Source: Clostridia bacterium
GTDB taxonomy: Bacteria; Bacillota; Clostridia; Christensenellales; Aristaeellaceae
Length of the DNA stretch: 39,243 nucleotides
NCBI GenBank assembly: GCA_017443295.1
Contig: JAFSNT010000095.1
Span: 1 to 39,243 of the forward strand
Direction: 5' to 3'
A program made the position numbers and the translations under genes. Under the pieces are notes generated by a model. That model had not been told where the DNA came from, did not search any database, and saw only the letters and a list, made by a program, of their open reading frames with translations. Shown one piece after another: positions 38,218-39,243 of the stretch (position 1 is its first letter; each line of letters opens with the position of its first letter).

Positions 38218-39243
38218 TCAGGCGGCTTCGTTTCCCGTCTGAGCGGTATACAATTGGTAATACAGCCCGCGCTTCTGCATCAGCTCTTCATGGCTGCCCA
38301 TTTCGGCGATGCCCTTGTTGCCAATGTACAGGATGCGGTCGCAGTTTTTGATGGTGCTTAAGCGGTGGGCCACGATGATGCTGGTGCGGCCCTTGAGCAT
38401 TTCCTTGATGCCCTCCTGCAGCAGCTTTTCCGTCTGGGTGTCGATGGAGGAGGTGGCCTCGTCCAAAATCAGAATGGCGGGATCGGAAAGCAGGGTGCGG
38501 GCAAAGGCCACCAACTGCTTTTCGCCCTGGCTCAAATTGCTGCCCCGCTCCTTGATCTCGGTCTGATATCCCATGGGCATTTTGCGGATCAGCTCGTCCG
38601 CCCGCACCCGCCGGGCCGCTTCCTTCACCTCGCTGTCCGTGGCGTCTAAGCGTCCGTAGCGGATGTTATCCATGAGCGTGCCGGAGAAAATGAAGCTGTC
38701 CTGGAGCATGATGCCCAGCTGGGAGCGCAGGGAATGGAGCGTCACCTTGCTGATATCGTGGGTCTTGCCCGCCTTGTCGTGGAGCAATATCCTGCCGCCG
38801 TTCAGGTTATAGAAGCGGCACAGCAGGTTGATCACCGTGCTTTTGCCCGCGCCGGTGGGGCCTACCAGGGCGATGCTTTCCCCGGCCTTCACATGCAGGT
38901 TCACATGCTCCAGCACGTTGGTTCCTTCCTCGTAGGCGAAGGTCACGTCCTGAAAGTCCGCTTCCCCGGTGATTTCGGGCAGGGTTTCCGCGCCGGGCGC
39001 GTCGTCCACCACCACCGGTTCGTCCATGGTTTCAAAAATGCGTTCCAGATAAGCGATGTTGTTGACGAAGGAATTGTAGATGTTCGCCAGATTGGTGATG
39101 GGCTGCCAGAAGCGGCTGACGTACTGGCCCATGGCGAGGATCACGCCGAAGGAGACCATTTTGCCGCCGCCCATCCAGTAAACGCCCGCGATGTACAGGA
39201 AGGTAAGCACCAGCTGGGTCATGGTTTCGCTGGACAGCCACAC
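38218..39243 (-). CDS. ABC exporter, C-terminal part (TM helices 5-6 and ATPase), truncated at the window edge
   Basis: The visible 341 residues start in the membrane domain (LVLTFLYIAGVYWMGGG, then VSFGVILAMGQYVSRFWQP). They continue with the type I exporter nucleotide-binding domain: Walker A ALVGPTGAGKSTV, Q-loop MLQDSFIFSGT, signature NLSQGEKQLVAFAR, Walker B AILILDEATSSID and the His switch IVAHRLST. SQGEK and IFSGT are typical of half-transporter multidrug/lipid exporters (LmrA/MsbA-like), often paired with a second half-transporter upstream, beyond this window. The gene's start is not in view; the first codon here is an internal GTG. Confidence 0.93.
   Translation of the reverse strand: MWLSSETMTQLVLTFLYIAGVYWMGGGKMVSFGVILAMGQYVSRFWQPITNLANIYNSFVNNIAYLERIFETMDEPVVVDDAPGAETLPEITGEADFQDVTFAYEEGTNVLEHVNLHVKAGESIALVGPTGAGKSTVINLLCRFYNLNGGRILLHDKAGKTHDISKVTLHSLRSQLGIMLQDSFIFSGTLMDNIRYGRLDATDSEVKEAARRVRADELIRKMPMGYQTEIKERGSNLSQGEKQLVAFARTLLSDPAILILDEATSSIDTQTEKLLQEGIKEMLKGRTSIIVAHRLSTIKNCDRILYIGNKGIAEMGSHEELMQKRGLYYQLYTAQTGNEAA

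Noticed and set aside
1-39243. parS sites for ParB
   Set aside because: No TGTTTCACGTGAAACA or near match was seen by eye; only half-like GTTTCACG near 37390, inside a gene.
1-39243. tRNA or rRNA genes
   Set aside because: No cloverleaf with GTTCRAATC-type arm or conserved rRNA stretch was noticed in any intergenic region.

Overview
This is about 39 kb of a fairly GC-rich chromosome from a Bacillota bacterium, probably an uncultured gut- or rumen-type Clostridia. The signs are an rpsF-ssb-rpsR operon, a CIRCE box, xpaC/telA, a complete AddA, an ecfA1-ecfA2-ecfT cluster, sigma-A-type promoters with 17-bp spacers and strong GGAGG ribosome binding sites. The exact order or family cannot be read from the sequence. 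There is no integrase, transposase, phage gene, CRISPR array, rRNA or tRNA; the window looks like core chromosome with unusual intergenic DNA.

Left part (1-11 kb), mostly minus strand: a cut membrane protein, telA and xpaC in one operon; an Mrp-type Fe-S carrier ATPase; a 590-bp gene-free stretch full of nested hairpins; htpG with a perfect CIRCE box; a secreted serine hydrolase overlapping parB; parA; an unknown 157-aa gene; then mreB on the plus strand. Four intergenic elements here share one layout: about five tandem purine-rich heptamers, a 40-60 nt spacer, then four or five heptamers in inverted orientation.

Middle (11-27 kb): addA without an adjacent addB. Two large membrane c-di-GMP proteins converge on one terminator: a GGDEF-GGDEF-EAL protein, and a Cache/HD-GYP/GGDEF protein. 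Next is a four-gene operon of a response-regulator-like protein, a histidine-kinase-like protein, a VTC-type polyphosphate polymerase and a DUF4956 membrane protein. Both signalling proteins lack their phosphotransfer residues (His to Thr; Asp to Glu plus loss of the conserved Lys). After it comes a three-gene operon of a DUF697-like membrane protein, a two-TM protein with a GrpE-like tail, and an Hsp70-like ATPase ending in a hydrophobic membrane segment.

Right part (27-39 kb): rpsF-ssb-rpsR with a leader that can fold two ways; a secreted DUF3472-like protein; the ECF transporter core; divergent from it a secreted protein of eight Ig-like (Big2) domains; then a short promoter-hairpin-terminator unit that looks like an 80-nt small RNA. 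An operon follows with a C_GCAxxG_C_C protein, a YbaK/ProX-type deacylase, a P-loop kinase and an apparent start of a truncated fourth gene. The window ends with a Gfo/Idh/MocA oxidoreductase and the 3' part of an ABC exporter.

The best candidates for undescribed biology are the heptamer inverted-repeat family, the Hsp70-like membrane module, the phosphotransfer-dead two-component pair attached to polyphosphate synthesis, the small RNA, and the compact four-way-junction structure upstream of mrp.
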